A stretch of 64,000 nt of DNA from DASPPF01 sp032906705 (GCA_032906705.1 JAJTZC010000002.1:1-64000); one strand, 5' to 3'; counted from the stretch's first letter, positions 7,031 to 15,142 are shown. The notes: a model not told the origin generated them from the sequence alone. Program-made: numbers and translations.

Positions 7031-7618
7031 CTACGCGTGGAGCTGTCCTCTGATTTCGCCGCCAGGGAAGGCCGTGGTGTGGACATTCACATAGCACAAG
7101 CCGTTCCTCATGTTGGTGATCAGGTCGGCCATGGACTTGCCAGCCAAGGGACCAGTGAAGGAAGCGGCTGTGACGTCCCCTTGAGCCAGGATTCCGGAAA
7201 ACGAACCAGTCTTGGTTGGTCCGAGGAAGAATGGCACTACAACTGGTCCAGCAGTGCTAGAATTTCCAAGATGTATGTGGCTCAAAGTCACGTTCGTAAT
7301 GCCGTTCACGATTACGACGAAGTGAAGAGTCGTTCCATCTGCGCTGAGAGTGACCGTGGCCGTTCCCGCAGCGGTGCTCCCACTCGCCTTTGGGACCTCA
7401 AAGTTGCCGAGTGCAGCAGTGAACGTATTGCTCTGGGGCGCGGTCGTTGTCAGAGTGGTTGTCGCGGTGGTAGTTGCTGTCTGGGTGGTCGTCTGAGTTG
7501 TTGTTGAGGTTGTTGTCTGAGTTTTAGTAACCGGAGATGTAACTAGGTAGGCTGTCGAGCCCGCAAAAATTACGGTGAGCGCGACCAGGATAGCAGATGC
7601 TGTCCGATAGTTAACCAC
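7031..7618 (-). CDS. secreted CHRD-domain protein with Thr-rich stalk
   Basis: The 195-residue protein has an N-terminal hydrophobic segment (SAILVALTVIFAGSTAYLV, about 8-26) acting as signal peptide or membrane anchor, a Thr/Gln-rich linker at about 32-60 that is probably O-glycosylated, then a CHRD domain (about 65-195). The domain shows LHFVVIVNGITNVTLSHIHL, the G-x-V-V-V-P-F-F strand, and the ending YVNVHTTAFPGGEIRGQL. CHRD domains are extracellular beta-structures named after chordin; function in archaea is unknown. GTG start at 7618. The Thr-rich stalk resembles that of the peptide-binding protein at 51604, suggesting shared surface architecture. Confidence 0.85.
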   Translation of the reverse strand: MVNYRTASAILVALTVIFAGSTAYLVTSPVTKTQTTTSTTTQTTTQTATTTATTTLTTTAPQSNTFTAALGNFEVPKASGSTAAGTATVTLSADGTTLHFVVIVNGITNVTLSHIHLGNSSTAGPVVVPFFLGPTKTGSFSGILAQGDVTAASFTGPLAGKSMADLITNMRNGLCYVNVHTTAFPGGEIRGQLHA

Positions 7619-7687
7619 GATTCGCTACAGGAGTTTCGGTGTGAATTAATGTGTTTTCCACAATTCATCCTAATTTTGTCCTTATTT

Positions 7688-7987
7688 CTAGTACTTCCAG
7701 CTGACTACAAAGAAGATTGAATAGCCCAAAACTTGGAGAGTCTCAATCACCAGAACGGGGAAGGCTACTTCTGCTCCGAAACTCTGAGCCCAAGAGTAAG
7801 AGAAGTATGCGGCAGCGATGTTTGCAATCATGAGTGGGAAAACGAAGGCGGAGGCGCCGAGGAGGATTCTACCTCGCAGATCCTTCCAGCCCTTCAGGTG
7901 CACGGCCAGAATGCCCATCAGGAGGAGCGCGCTGATCGAAGCAATCGCTATATCCAGAAGCCACAGAGTACCTACCATTTCTATCAC
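7688..7987 (-). CDS. small three-helix membrane protein
   Basis: The 99 residues contain three predicted membrane segments: about 8-29 (LWLLDIAIASISALLLMGIL), about 42-63 (LLGASAFVFPLMIANIAAAY) and about 75-96 (FPVLVIETLQVLGYSIFFVV). I do not recognise a named family. It sits 22 nt downstream of a winged-helix gene on the same strand, an arrangement common for archaeal small membrane proteins controlled by or partnering with an HTH protein. Function unknown. Confidence 0.6.
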   Translation of the reverse strand: MIEMVGTLWLLDIAIASISALLLMGILAVHLKGWKDLRGRILLGASAFVFPLMIANIAAAYFSYSWAQSFGAEVAFPVLVIETLQVLGYSIFFVVSWKY

Positions 7988-8009
7988 TCTCAGCCGATAA
8001 CTTGTCTAT

Positions 8010-8204
8010 TTACCTTTTCCAACTTTCATCCAGAATCTCCCTCAAGAGATTGTCCTCTTGGGCGAGCCACTTGGTCAAGTAGAAAACCGCTCCATACTTC
8101 TCTCCGACAGATTCGATTACATCGTGCTTGACAAGGATGTCCAGGTGGTGTCTAACAGTAGTGTAATCCATGCCGACCTCCTCTGCCAGTTGGTGAGCAT
8201 TCAA
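8010..8204 (-). CDS. ArsR-like winged-helix regulator, 5' end unresolved
   Basis: The 64 residues from the TTG at 8204 carry a helix-turn-helix (AHQLAEEVGMDYTTVRHHLD) and the wing (HDVIESVGEKYGAVFYLT). Homologous-looking coding sequence continues upstream in frame to 8309 (reading ...RRLLWWLFLGTRGGPTRVKL...), the usual N-terminal helix of this archaeal family, but that extension has no ATG, GTG or TTG and meets a TAG at 8310-8312. Either a non-standard codon (CTG) starts it or the 5' end was lost by mutation or recombination in this repeat-rich area. It lies upstream of the small membrane protein, probably in one transcript. Confidence 0.65.
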   Translation of the reverse strand: MNAHQLAEEVGMDYTTVRHHLDILVKHDVIESVGEKYGAVFYLTKWLAQEDNLLREILDESWKR

Positions 8205-8395
8205 GGGCTTGGCTAATATTACTCGCAGAAGCTTGACGCGTGTAGGGCCGCCCCTTGTGCCCAGAAACAGCCACCACAGTAGCCGCCTGGTCGAAGTCTC
8301 GCTCGAAGCCTACCACCAACTCTAGGGAAGTGGATTGCTGCGGAAGTCGTGGTAGATATATGTGTCAAGACGGAGATAGACACTGATGATACACA

Positions 8396-8545
8396 AGGGT
8401 TCGAATCCCAGGGTGACTCACCTCTCAAACTTTGGGCTGGATACCCACGCCTTCCGAGGGGTGGGTCCTACCGGGCCCGCACCCTTGTTGGATCGTTAGA
8501 GTCCGGTTTTTGTAGCGAATTTGGTACGGGTCCGAGCAGCGCCGC
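8396..8545 (+). repeat. composite of tRNA 3'-end-like fragments (includes degenerate tRNA-Asn copy 4)
   Basis: GGGTTCGAATCCC (near 8398-8410) and GGTCCTACCGGGCCCGCACC (near 8464-8483) look like T-arm and acceptor pieces of other tRNAs. 8524-8545 matches the tRNA-Asn 3' end with three mismatches and is followed by TGAAG. None forms a cloverleaf. The surrounding 8310-8667 has no gene. Confidence 0.5.
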
Positions 8546-8667
8546 TGAAGTCCTTCAAATCAATCCCGACAGTTCCATGGTCTTACTCTTGTTCCTGATT
8601 TTCTTGGTTCTCGTCCATTGAACGCCTTTGGTCGAAGGGGTTAATAGGAAACCGCGAATCAGATGAC

Positions 8668-8862
8668 ATGGAAATGAAAGCCAGCTACGGGGAGCTGAAG
8701 GAGGAGATTCACAAAATGAAGAAGCGAATAGGCGCGCTCGAACGTGGTTTTGATGCGATTGCCTCGAAGGACGACCTTCAAGCAATCGAAGAAGCGCGCA
8801 AGGACTTGGGAGAAGGGAAAGCCGTAACCCTAGCTCAGGCCAAGAAGTCCATTGAAGTATGA
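8668..8862 (+). CDS. putative RelB-like antitoxin
   Basis: This 64-residue, highly charged, helical protein (KASYGELKEEIHKMKKRIGA, then ASKDDLQAIEEARKDLGEGK) ends AVTLAQAKKSIEV. The pattern of a helix containing A-x-x-D-L-G-x-G-K and a terminal L-A-Q-A-K-K is common in short archaeal antitoxins that neutralise RelE toxins. It overlaps by 11 nt the start of a RelE-like reading frame that is now broken. Identification rests mainly on that neighbour. Confidence 0.65.
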   Translation: MEMKASYGELKEEIHKMKKRIGALERGFDAIASKDDLQAIEEARKDLGEGKAVTLAQAKKSIEV

Positions 8863-9112
8863 AGTCAGGCTCTCGAAGAGAGCGCTGAAGGAACTAGGCT
8901 CTCTCGATTCGATCACGGAGAAGGGGGTCGTATCGAAGCTGGAGGAGATGGAGGAAGACCCGTTCCCGCGAGGAGCCGTCAAGCTTCAGGGCAGAGAGGG
9001 ACTCTATTGAGTTAGGGTCGGCGATTCCAGGATTCTTTACGAGGTTCTAGGCAAAGAGCAGATAGTGCTAGTGGACAAGATAGACCACAGAAGCGGCATC
9101 TACGGTCCGTAG
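8852..9112 (+). pseudogene. RelE-like toxin inactivated by an in-frame TGA
   Basis: From the TTG at 8852 the frame reads MKYEVRLSKRALKELGSLD, then EDPFPRGAVKLQGREGLY, then TGA at 9008-9010, then continues in the same frame as VRVGDSRILYEVLGKEQIVL and DKIDHRSGIYGP to TAG at 9110-9112. RelE toxins carry G-x-Y-R-x-R-V-G-x-Y-R-I-L-Y here, so the stop sits where a core Arg is expected (CGA to TGA is a single transition). The 87-codon length is normal for the family. The toxin is therefore almost certainly dead unless the stop is suppressed. The antitoxin frame remains open. Confidence 0.85.
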
Positions 9113-9123
9113 CAACCTTGCAG

Positions 9124-9175
9124 ATTCGAGTCCCTTTCTAGGTACAGATTTGGTTCGAGTCCGACCAGCGCCGCT
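9124..9175 (+). repeat. 52-bp repeat with tRNA-Asn 3'-end copy 5
   Basis: It differs at only two positions from 2520-2571. ATTCGAGTCC opens it, an exact 22-nt tRNA-Asn 3' end follows at 9153-9174, then T. Downstream sequence (TTCAATGC) no longer matches the other copies, so this is the right-hand end of the series in this window. Confidence 0.8.
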
Positions 9176-9308
9176 TCAATGCTATCGAGTGGGGTGTATT
9201 CTCCCGGTAGCCTTCGCACTCGGCGAGCCTCGACAATCATTGGCCGCCAGCCCCGACTAGCACTAGCATAACTAATGGCGCCGTGGTAGTTCGCGGTGAA
9301 CTCAACGA

Positions 9309-10565
9309 TTGTCCAAGCTCGAGTCTCCAACGGATTCTCCAAGGGTCTTGATTTTGGGCGCTGGATTTGCTGGTCTTTCGGCAGCAATTCGTTTGGGGAA
9401 GGAAAAGGCGAAGGCCCGCATAACCCTCGTCAGTCGAAGGAACTTCCATCTCTTTACGCCGCTCCTTTATCAGGCTGCCACAGGGCTGGTAGACCCTGAC
9501 CACGTCGCCCAGTTGGTCAGGCCCATGGCACGCAAGCACGCCTTCAGGTTCCTGGAGGGCGAATTGCTCAGGGTCGATCTCGACGCGAATATTGTGAAGA
9601 CGAGCTTCGGCGATTTGGCATACGATTACCTCGTGTTGGCCGTAGGCTCTGAGAACAATGATTTTGGAATCAGGGGCGTATCTGAATATGCGATTTCTTT
9701 GAAGACCCTACCCGATGCTCAGAAGATGCATCACAAGATCATTGCCTCTCTTGAACGCGCCCTGGTTGTCAATGACCCAGCAGAGAGACGGAGGCTTCTT
9801 ACCTTTGTCATAATCGGAGGCGGTGCTACGGGTGTCGAATTAGCCGGCTCTTTGAAAGACTTCGTGAAGTTCATGTTAAGGGACTATCCCGGAATAACTG
9901 AAGACGAATCTTCGGTAACTCTCATCGAAGTCATGAAAGATCTTCTCCCTGGGGAGTCGGGATATCTTTCGGAGCAGACTTACCGGATTCTGGCCGGAAG
10001 GGGGGTCCGGGTCATGCTCAACTCCAAGGTGGTGGAAATTACCGAAAGGGGAATCCTCCTGGACGGTGGAGATTTGGTAGAGACTGGAAACGTCTTCTGG
10101 ACAGGGGGAACCAGAGCACCAAAACTAATCGATGGTATCAATGTCGAGAAGGAAAGAGGACGAATAATAGCAGATGAATTTCTCAGAATCGCCAAACATC
10201 CCGAGGTCTTCGCCGTCGGAGACTTGGCCAGCATTTCAGACTTCAAGACCAGTCAAAAGGTGCCAGCAACGGCCCAATCCGCCGTGCAGGAGGGTGAATA
10301 CGTCGGAAGAGCTCTCTCCAGGCTGCTCTTGGGGAAGAGAATCGAGCCATTCGTCTACAAAGACAAGGGCTACATGCTTTCGCTCGGAAGGCAGGTGGGA
10401 GTCGCCGAGTTTCGCCACTTCAAGACGGCAGGATTCTTCGGATGGCTGCTCTGGCGGGTGGTTCACATCGCGTTGATCTCGACAACTCGTAACCGTCTCG
10501 GGGTCATATTTGACTGGACGTTTGCCTACTTCTACAAACGCAACGCGGCAGACCTGGAATCCTGA
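9309..10565 (+). CDS. type II NADH:quinone oxidoreductase (NDH-2-like)
   Basis: The 418-residue flavoprotein has two Rossmann motifs: ILGAGFAGLSAA (FAD, about 14-25) and FVIIGGGATGVELAG (NAD(P)H, about 165-180). Also present are TPLLYQAATG, the FAD-closing motif FAVGDLA (about 300) and a C-terminal amphipathic region (FFGWLLWRVVHIALI, about 375-390) that docks NDH-2 to the membrane. It transfers electrons from NADH to quinone without proton pumping. No redox-active CxxC is seen, which argues against a disulfide reductase; sulfide:quinone reductase is excluded for the same reason. The TTG start at 9309 lies just after the last tRNA-Asn repeat, so its upstream region may have been rearranged. 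Confidence 0.85.
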   Translation: MSKLESPTDSPRVLILGAGFAGLSAAIRLGKEKAKARITLVSRRNFHLFTPLLYQAATGLVDPDHVAQLVRPMARKHAFRFLEGELLRVDLDANIVKTSFGDLAYDYLVLAVGSENNDFGIRGVSEYAISLKTLPDAQKMHHKIIASLERALVVNDPAERRRLLTFVIIGGGATGVELAGSLKDFVKFMLRDYPGITEDESSVTLIEVMKDLLPGESGYLSEQTYRILAGRGVRVMLNSKVVEITERGILLDGGDLVETGNVFWTGGTRAPKLIDGINVEKERGRIIADEFLRIAKHPEVFAVGDLASISDFKTSQKVPATAQSAVQEGEYVGRALSRLLLGKRIEPFVYKDKGYMLSLGRQVGVAEFRHFKTAGFFGWLLWRVVHIALISTTRNRLGVIFDWTFAYFYKRNAADLES

Positions 10566-10590
10566 GCTTGCGAATCTGGGGCACGCTAAG

Positions 10591-10613
10591 AGCTCGAATC
10601 CTTCTGGGCCCGG
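10591..10613 (+). repeat. tRNA 3'-end-like fragment
   Basis: The segment AGCTCGAATCCTTCTGGGCC plus CGG resembles a tRNA T-loop and acceptor 3' strand, similar in its GGGCCCG end to the fragments near 6691 and 8464. No 5' half is found. It lies between the NDH-2 stop and the convergent gene at 10620. Confidence 0.35.
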
Positions 10614-10619
10614 ATCTCC

Positions 10620-11342
10620 CTATTTCTCGATCTTTTCTTTAGAAACCTGCCCTTCGAGCAATGCTTTTTTCTCTTCCGACCCAGTGGGAGCGGGTTTTGG
10701 GACGTTCTCAAGCAGGGTGTCCAACTCCCTTAGGATCACGTCATTGGATCTCCCCTCTAGTACGTTCAATCGATAATTAGTGGCATACTTTTGGGCCAGG
10801 CGAGTTATTCCCGGCATGACCACGAGAATGGGTTGAACGACTGCAGCATCAAGTGACTTCATGAATAGCTGCAGTACTGGTATCTCGCCAACGTCGAGCA
10901 GCGACGTCTTCACGTCAAGAACAATCTTGAGGTCGTCTCGCTCCCCAACCACGTCGAAGGGATGCTCCGCGCCTGAGCGTCCAACCAGCTTGCCGTCGCG
11001 CTTGGTCCTGAATCCACTGGCCCTGAGTCGCTGAATGATAAGCTCAATCAGCAGATTGTTCCCGATTACGTAACGATAACCGTAGACGAGTCCAGCGACC
11101 AGGAGGATTGAGGATGGAACGGCAGAGACTAGGAAAGGTGATTCGAATCCCAAAGCGAAGGCATCGGCATAGAACTGCGCCACGCTCCCGACGAAGAGGG
11201 CCGAAACTGAGAAGAATATCAGCAACCAAGGCTTTTCCGTCTGCCCTCTGACGGTCATTATGGTCTTACGGGTGTAGACCAAACTCGCAGCGAACAGAGT
11301 GGCTATGAAGCCGTCCAACGCGAGGACTAGAGGCGCAGCCAC
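10620..11342 (-). CDS. membrane-anchored restriction-endonuclease-like protein
   Basis: The 240-residue protein begins with three hydrophobic segments (about 3-20, 40-60 and 70-90), then a soluble domain with the PD-(D/E)XK pattern: HPFDVVGERDDLKIVLDVKT, giving D about 128 and D-x-K at about 138-140, flanked by helices. A charged tail follows (GSEEKKALLEGQVSKEKIEK). Mrr/RecB-like nuclease folds fused to membrane helices occur in archaea and bacteria; the substrate here is unknown, and a non-catalytic role is possible because the N-terminal Glu of the motif is not obvious. GTG start at 11342. Confidence 0.6.
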   Translation of the reverse strand: MAAPLVLALDGFIATLFAASLVYTRKTIMTVRGQTEKPWLLIFFSVSALFVGSVAQFYADAFALGFESPFLVSAVPSSILLVAGLVYGYRYVIGNNLLIELIIQRLRASGFRTKRDGKLVGRSGAEHPFDVVGERDDLKIVLDVKTSLLDVGEIPVLQLFMKSLDAAVVQPILVVMPGITRLAQKYATNYRLNVLEGRSNDVILRELDTLLENVPKPAPTGSEEKKALLEGQVSKEKIEK

Positions 11343-11757
11343 GATAGCAATTCGCGACTTCCACTATTTAGCGATTTTCAGAAGAGAAACCTGATTGTTA
11401 ACGCGAGCAGGCCATTTATGTTCGCTAGTCGTTCGAAAGTCAATTACATTCCCGCACTCGAAGTTTTGGAGCTCTCAGAAGACCATCTGGGAGTTCGTTT
11501 TACTCTTCCACGGTCAGAGTCTCAGGGTACGCAATTGGGCCTCGTTCCAGTGAAGGTCGCCGACCCCCTTGGGACCAAGAGGAGAAACCGCGGCAGTTCT
11601 GGGTTCTTACAAGTCGGACGAGGATTGTCTTGACGCTAGGACTTGGAAGACAAGGCTGGCTCGGACCGAGGCGGCACAGTCTGATTGGCCGCAGTGAAGT
11701 TCGACCGACTTGGAACGTTCAGCTTATAGTCGAGGGGTCTTCGGGAGGGGTGCGAAG
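11343..11757. other. about 415 bp intergenic region
   Basis: Divergent promoter space between the nuclease-like gene and the MetE-like gene. CATTTATG (near 11413) could be a TATA element. A 71-codon open frame (11418-11633) has no recognisable domain and I do not call it. GGGAGGGG (11743-11750) is the Shine-Dalgarno of the next gene. Confidence 0.4.
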
Positions 11758-12783
11758 TTGAAGGATTATCTTCCAACCACGGTCGTCGGGAGCTATCCTC
11801 AGCCAGATTGGCTGATTGATCGGAAGGTTCTGTCCGGCGGACCGCCCCCAAGGATTCGCCAATCGAACTTGTGGCGCATCCCAGAAGAGCACCTCGAGGA
11901 GGCCCAAGACGCTGCTACCCTGATGGCAATCAGAGACATGGAAAGGGCCGGCGTGGACATCATCACGGACGGCGAAATCAGACGCGAGAGCTACTCCAAC
12001 CGGTTCGCGACCGCGTTGGAGGGTGTTGACGCGGAGAGGCCTGGACAGATCATAGGGCGGAGCGGTAGGCCGATGGCGGTCCCCCGCGTCGTGGGACCAG
12101 TGAAACGTGTTCGCGCGGTGCAGCTAAGGGACGTTCGATTCCTACGAGAGAACACGCACCGGAGGATCAAGGCGACCATCCCCGGACCGTTCACGATGAC
12201 CCAGCAGGCCCAGAACGAGTACTACAAGAGCAGGGAAGACCTTGCAATGAGCTTTGCAAAGTGCGTCAACGAGGAGGCGAAGGAACTTGTCGGGGCGGGG
12301 GCGGACGTTGTGCAAATCGACGAGCCTTGGTTGCAGAGCTACGCTGATGACGCAAGGCTGTACGCGGTTCGGGCCATCGACAGAGCGCTGGAGGGGATTC
12401 CAGGGACCACGGTCGTCCACTCCTGCTTCGGATACGCAGCCATGGTAAAGGACAAGCCGTCGCGATACCCATTCCTGGCGGAGCTGGAAGACACATCGGT
12501 GCAGCAGATTTCAATCGAGACCGCGCAGCCAAAGCTGGACCTCTCGGTCCTCAAGGACCTGCCCTCAAAGACGATCGTTCTGGGGGTGCTGAATCTAGGC
12601 GATATGAGGGTAGAGTCGCCAGAGGCAATTGAAGCAAGGGTCAGAGAGGCGATGCGTCATGTCCCACAGGAACGCCTGGTGCTCGCGCCTGATTGCGGAA
12701 TGAAGTATCTTCCGAAGGATGTGGCCTATCAGAAGCTCAGTGCGATGACGGCGGCAGCTTCCTTGATAATGAAAGCAAAGTGA
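11758..12783 (+). CDS. cobalamin-independent methionine synthase C-terminal-domain-like methyltransferase
   Basis: It shows the MetE/UROD-like TIM barrel: TTVVGSYPQPDWL at the N-terminus, DGEIRRESY, GPFTMTQQAQNEYY, VVQIDEPWL, then the zinc site with His and Cys in VVHSCFG and the last Cys in LAPDCGMKYLP. Archaeal stand-alone proteins of this type move methyl groups to homocysteine or act on other thiols; several sit in catabolic clusters with unknown acceptors. I start at the TTG at 11758 because GGGAGGGG lies 7 nt before it; a frame extending to 11710 has a non-conserved N-terminus. The gene precedes a HAD hydrolase by 46 nt, probably as an operon. Confidence 0.75.
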   Translation: MKDYLPTTVVGSYPQPDWLIDRKVLSGGPPPRIRQSNLWRIPEEHLEEAQDAATLMAIRDMERAGVDIITDGEIRRESYSNRFATALEGVDAERPGQIIGRSGRPMAVPRVVGPVKRVRAVQLRDVRFLRENTHRRIKATIPGPFTMTQQAQNEYYKSREDLAMSFAKCVNEEAKELVGAGADVVQIDEPWLQSYADDARLYAVRAIDRALEGIPGTTVVHSCFGYAAMVKDKPSRYPFLAELEDTSVQQISIETAQPKLDLSVLKDLPSKTIVLGVLNLGDMRVESPEAIEARVREAMRHVPQERLVLAPDCGMKYLPKDVAYQKLSAMTAAASLIMKAK

Positions 12784-12829
12784 CACAGAGCTGCTTTCCA
12801 TCCGTTTGGTGTAATGCTGGAGTCATGCC

Positions 12830-13603
12830 TTGAAGCTTGAGTGGTACGGGTTCGACTTCGGGGAGACCCTGATGAACCCATACACCCTGCACCAGAGCAC
12901 GCTCATCCGGCGAATATATGCTGAAATCGGAAGACCCAACGAGGCGGAGGAGAGGGTCCAGAAATGGTACAGGCTGAGGAACGCCGCTGGCTCTTCCACG
13001 GACAGGGCTGAGCTGCGGGTCAGGTTCCTGAAGCAGTACGCAAGGGACAGGATATACTCGGAGGTCCTGGGCGGCGACTCCCAGGCGATACGCCTGTACG
13101 AAATAGGCGAAGCTGAAGGCTTCACTCCGGCGAAGGGCGTCGAGAAGGCCCTCCTGGGACTGAGGGAAAGGGGGAGCGTTGCCTCGATAGTGAGCGAAAC
13201 CTCGCAGCAGGCTGCGGCCCTAGCCATAGCGAGGTTCTTGCATGTGCACGGATTGGGTGGTCTGATCAACGAAATCATCACACCGGCAGGACGGTTTAGT
13301 GTCCGCGGGGAGATGGTCGGCCCGGAGTTTGTGGGGAAGACAAAGAAGGACGGAACTATCTTCGATGAGCTGAAGTCCTACCTGAATCGGCTGGGCGTGG
13401 ATGCTGGAAAGGCGGCCGTCGTTGGCGACGATCCGCAGCTGGACATCGCAAACGCGAAGAAGCGCGGGTTTGTCGTCGTCCAATACATCGGCATAGTAAA
13501 CAGAGGAGCGAGCGAGGCTGACTACGTCATAGACGACTGGGCGAAGCTGCCAGCCGAGCCCAACATCGGGCCGCCTCCCTTTTCGCCGGAAAAAGTTCGA
13601 TAA
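12830..13603 (+). CDS. HAD-superfamily hydrolase (paralog 1)
   Basis: The 257-residue HAD protein has nucleophile motif GFDFGETLMNP (about 7-17), Ser motif II in SIVSETS, Lys in FVGKTKKDG and acidic motif VVGDDPQLDIANAKKRGF (about 200-217). In motif I the Asp two residues after the nucleophile, which protonates the leaving group in phosphatases, is Gly (D-F-G-E-T). That is the pattern of haloacid dehalogenases and phosphonatases rather than ordinary phosphatases. The cap domain is inserted at about 20-100. It is clearly paralogous to the gene at 23358, sharing E-I-I-T-P-A-G-R and G-D-D-P-x-L-D. Substrate unknown. TTG start with GGAG 9 nt upstream. Confidence 0.8.
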   Translation: MKLEWYGFDFGETLMNPYTLHQSTLIRRIYAEIGRPNEAEERVQKWYRLRNAAGSSTDRAELRVRFLKQYARDRIYSEVLGGDSQAIRLYEIGEAEGFTPAKGVEKALLGLRERGSVASIVSETSQQAAALAIARFLHVHGLGGLINEIITPAGRFSVRGEMVGPEFVGKTKKDGTIFDELKSYLNRLGVDAGKAAVVGDDPQLDIANAKKRGFVVVQYIGIVNRGASEADYVIDDWAKLPAEPNIGPPPFSPEKVR

Positions 13604-13640
13604 CGGAGGAGCTGAGACAGTCGAATTCTGAATCACCAGG

Positions 13641-13649
13641 CTTAAATAC
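13641..13649 (+). promoter_or_regulatory. TATA box of the DEAD-box helicase gene
   Basis: CTTAAATAC lies 103 nt before the start codon, implying a leader of roughly 75 nt, unusual in this window where most genes look leaderless. A regulated 5' UTR would suit an RNA helicase (inference). Confidence 0.5.
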
Positions 13650-13751
13650 GGTAGACAGAGCTTCGTTCCTGAAAGCAAGCCTGTGTTGTGGATTCGGAAC
13701 GTTCCACGATTCTGACTCTCTGACGCGGATTTTGCTGAAGAGGCAATAGAA

Positions 13752-14969
13752 TTGAGCAACTTCGAGGAAATGGAACTGCAGCCGACCCTCCTGAGAGGGG
13801 TGGCTGGGATGGGATTCGAGAAGCCCTTTCCCATTCAGGAGAAGGCGATAGGGCCCCTTCTAAAGGGCCAGGATGTCATCGGCCAGGCCCGGACGGGCTC
13901 GGGCAAGACTGCCGCATTCTCACTACCAATGCTGCAAGCAATCGATGTGAAGGCGCGCGCGGTCCAAGGTCTCGTTCTTGCGCCGACCAGGGAACTTGCG
14001 GTTCAGATAACGGAAGAGGCTAGGAGGCTCGGGGTCTACACCGGGGCGAGAATGGTAACCATCTACGGCGGCCAGTCGATTAACGTCCAGCACGACGCAC
14101 TCAGGCAGGGAGTCCATATCGTGGTGGGGACACCAGGAAGGATCATCGACCATCTGGAGCGGGGTTGGCTTAACCTCAACTCTGTGAAGTTTGTTGTCAT
14201 CGACGAGGCCGACACCATGCTTGACATGGGGTTCGTCGAGGACGTCGAGTTCATCCTCGGGCGCACCCCGCAAAAGAAGCAAGTCTGCCTCTTCTCGGCT
14301 ACGATGCCGCACAGGATAACCGAGCTGGCCAGGAAATACATGAACAACCCAGAGAAGATACTTATAGACTCGGTGGAGCCGTCGGTCGATACCCTCGACC
14401 AGTACTATGCTGTTGTCGACCAACATGAGAAGCTCAATTTCCTCGTTGACCTCCTGCAGCGGGAGAAGCCTGCAAGCGCGATAGTATTCTGCAGGACAAA
14501 GTACGGAGCACACCGGCTTGCCATTGACCTCCAGAGGAAGGGATTCTACACCGTCCCGCTGCACGGGAACCTCAGTCAGAACCAGAGGGACCACTCGATG
14601 CATACGTTCAGGTCGGGTCACGCAGACATACTGGTGGCTACGGATGTCGCCAGCAGAGGGATAGACATCTCACAGGTCGCATGCGTGATCAACTATGACG
14701 TCCCCCTCGACCCGCTCCTCTACTTCCACCGGGTAGGAAGGACCGCAAGGGCAGGAAGGCCTGGGAGAGCGTTCTCCTTCGTGACAAAGCAGGACTCGGG
14801 AGATTTCGCCAGGATTCTTCAGATGACAAAGGCGCCTGTCACGCCGATGAGGGCTTCCGACAAGCTCCACCCGCTCGAGGTTCGCGATTCGCCATCCCGG
14901 GGATATCGGGGAAGGCGTCCCCGCCCTGGCAGGCCGCACAGGCCTGAATACCGCAGGTGGAGGCGGTAG
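13752..14969 (+). CDS. DEAD-box RNA helicase
   Basis: The 405-residue protein carries all helicase motifs in order: Q-motif (PFPIQEKAI), I (ARTGSGKT), Ia (PTRELA), Ib (TPGR), II (VIDEADTML), III (SAT), IV-V (ATDVASRGID) and VI (HRVGRTARAG). An Arg/Gly/Pro-rich tail (RGYRGRRPRPGRPHRPEYRR) will bind RNA nonspecifically. The role is ATP-dependent remodelling of rRNA or mRNA, as for archaeal DeaD/CsdA-like helicases. It is transcribed from its own promoter with a leader and is probably independent of the flanking catabolic genes. Confidence 0.95.
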   Translation: MSNFEEMELQPTLLRGVAGMGFEKPFPIQEKAIGPLLKGQDVIGQARTGSGKTAAFSLPMLQAIDVKARAVQGLVLAPTRELAVQITEEARRLGVYTGARMVTIYGGQSINVQHDALRQGVHIVVGTPGRIIDHLERGWLNLNSVKFVVIDEADTMLDMGFVEDVEFILGRTPQKKQVCLFSATMPHRITELARKYMNNPEKILIDSVEPSVDTLDQYYAVVDQHEKLNFLVDLLQREKPASAIVFCRTKYGAHRLAIDLQRKGFYTVPLHGNLSQNQRDHSMHTFRSGHADILVATDVASRGIDISQVACVINYDVPLDPLLYFHRVGRTARAGRPGRAFSFVTKQDSGDFARILQMTKAPVTPMRASDKLHPLEVRDSPSRGYRGRRPRPGRPHRPEYRRWRR

Positions 14970-15142
14970 TCACGAGCGAGGCGATGCAGGACGGCCGTCA
15001 GGTCCTCTGCAACCTGCACCAGATCAGGATGGTAGTGAGCGATCAGGCGGGCAGGCCATATTGCCCAGTGTGCGAACAACTCAATAACCAAGAAGCTTTG
15101 CGGAGAAGGGCAAGGCGCCGCTGAGTCAAGGCGGACCCTGCC

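Noticed and set aside
1..10620. Integrase or transposase for the tRNA-Asn array
   Set aside because: I looked for tyrosine-recombinase R-H-R-Y and transposase D-D-E patterns in the translations of this region and saw none; the enzyme, if any, must lie outside the window or act in trans.
11418..11633. 71-codon open frame in the intergenic region before the MetE-like gene
   Set aside because: No recognisable domain, no clear ribosome binding site, and codon use is not distinctive.
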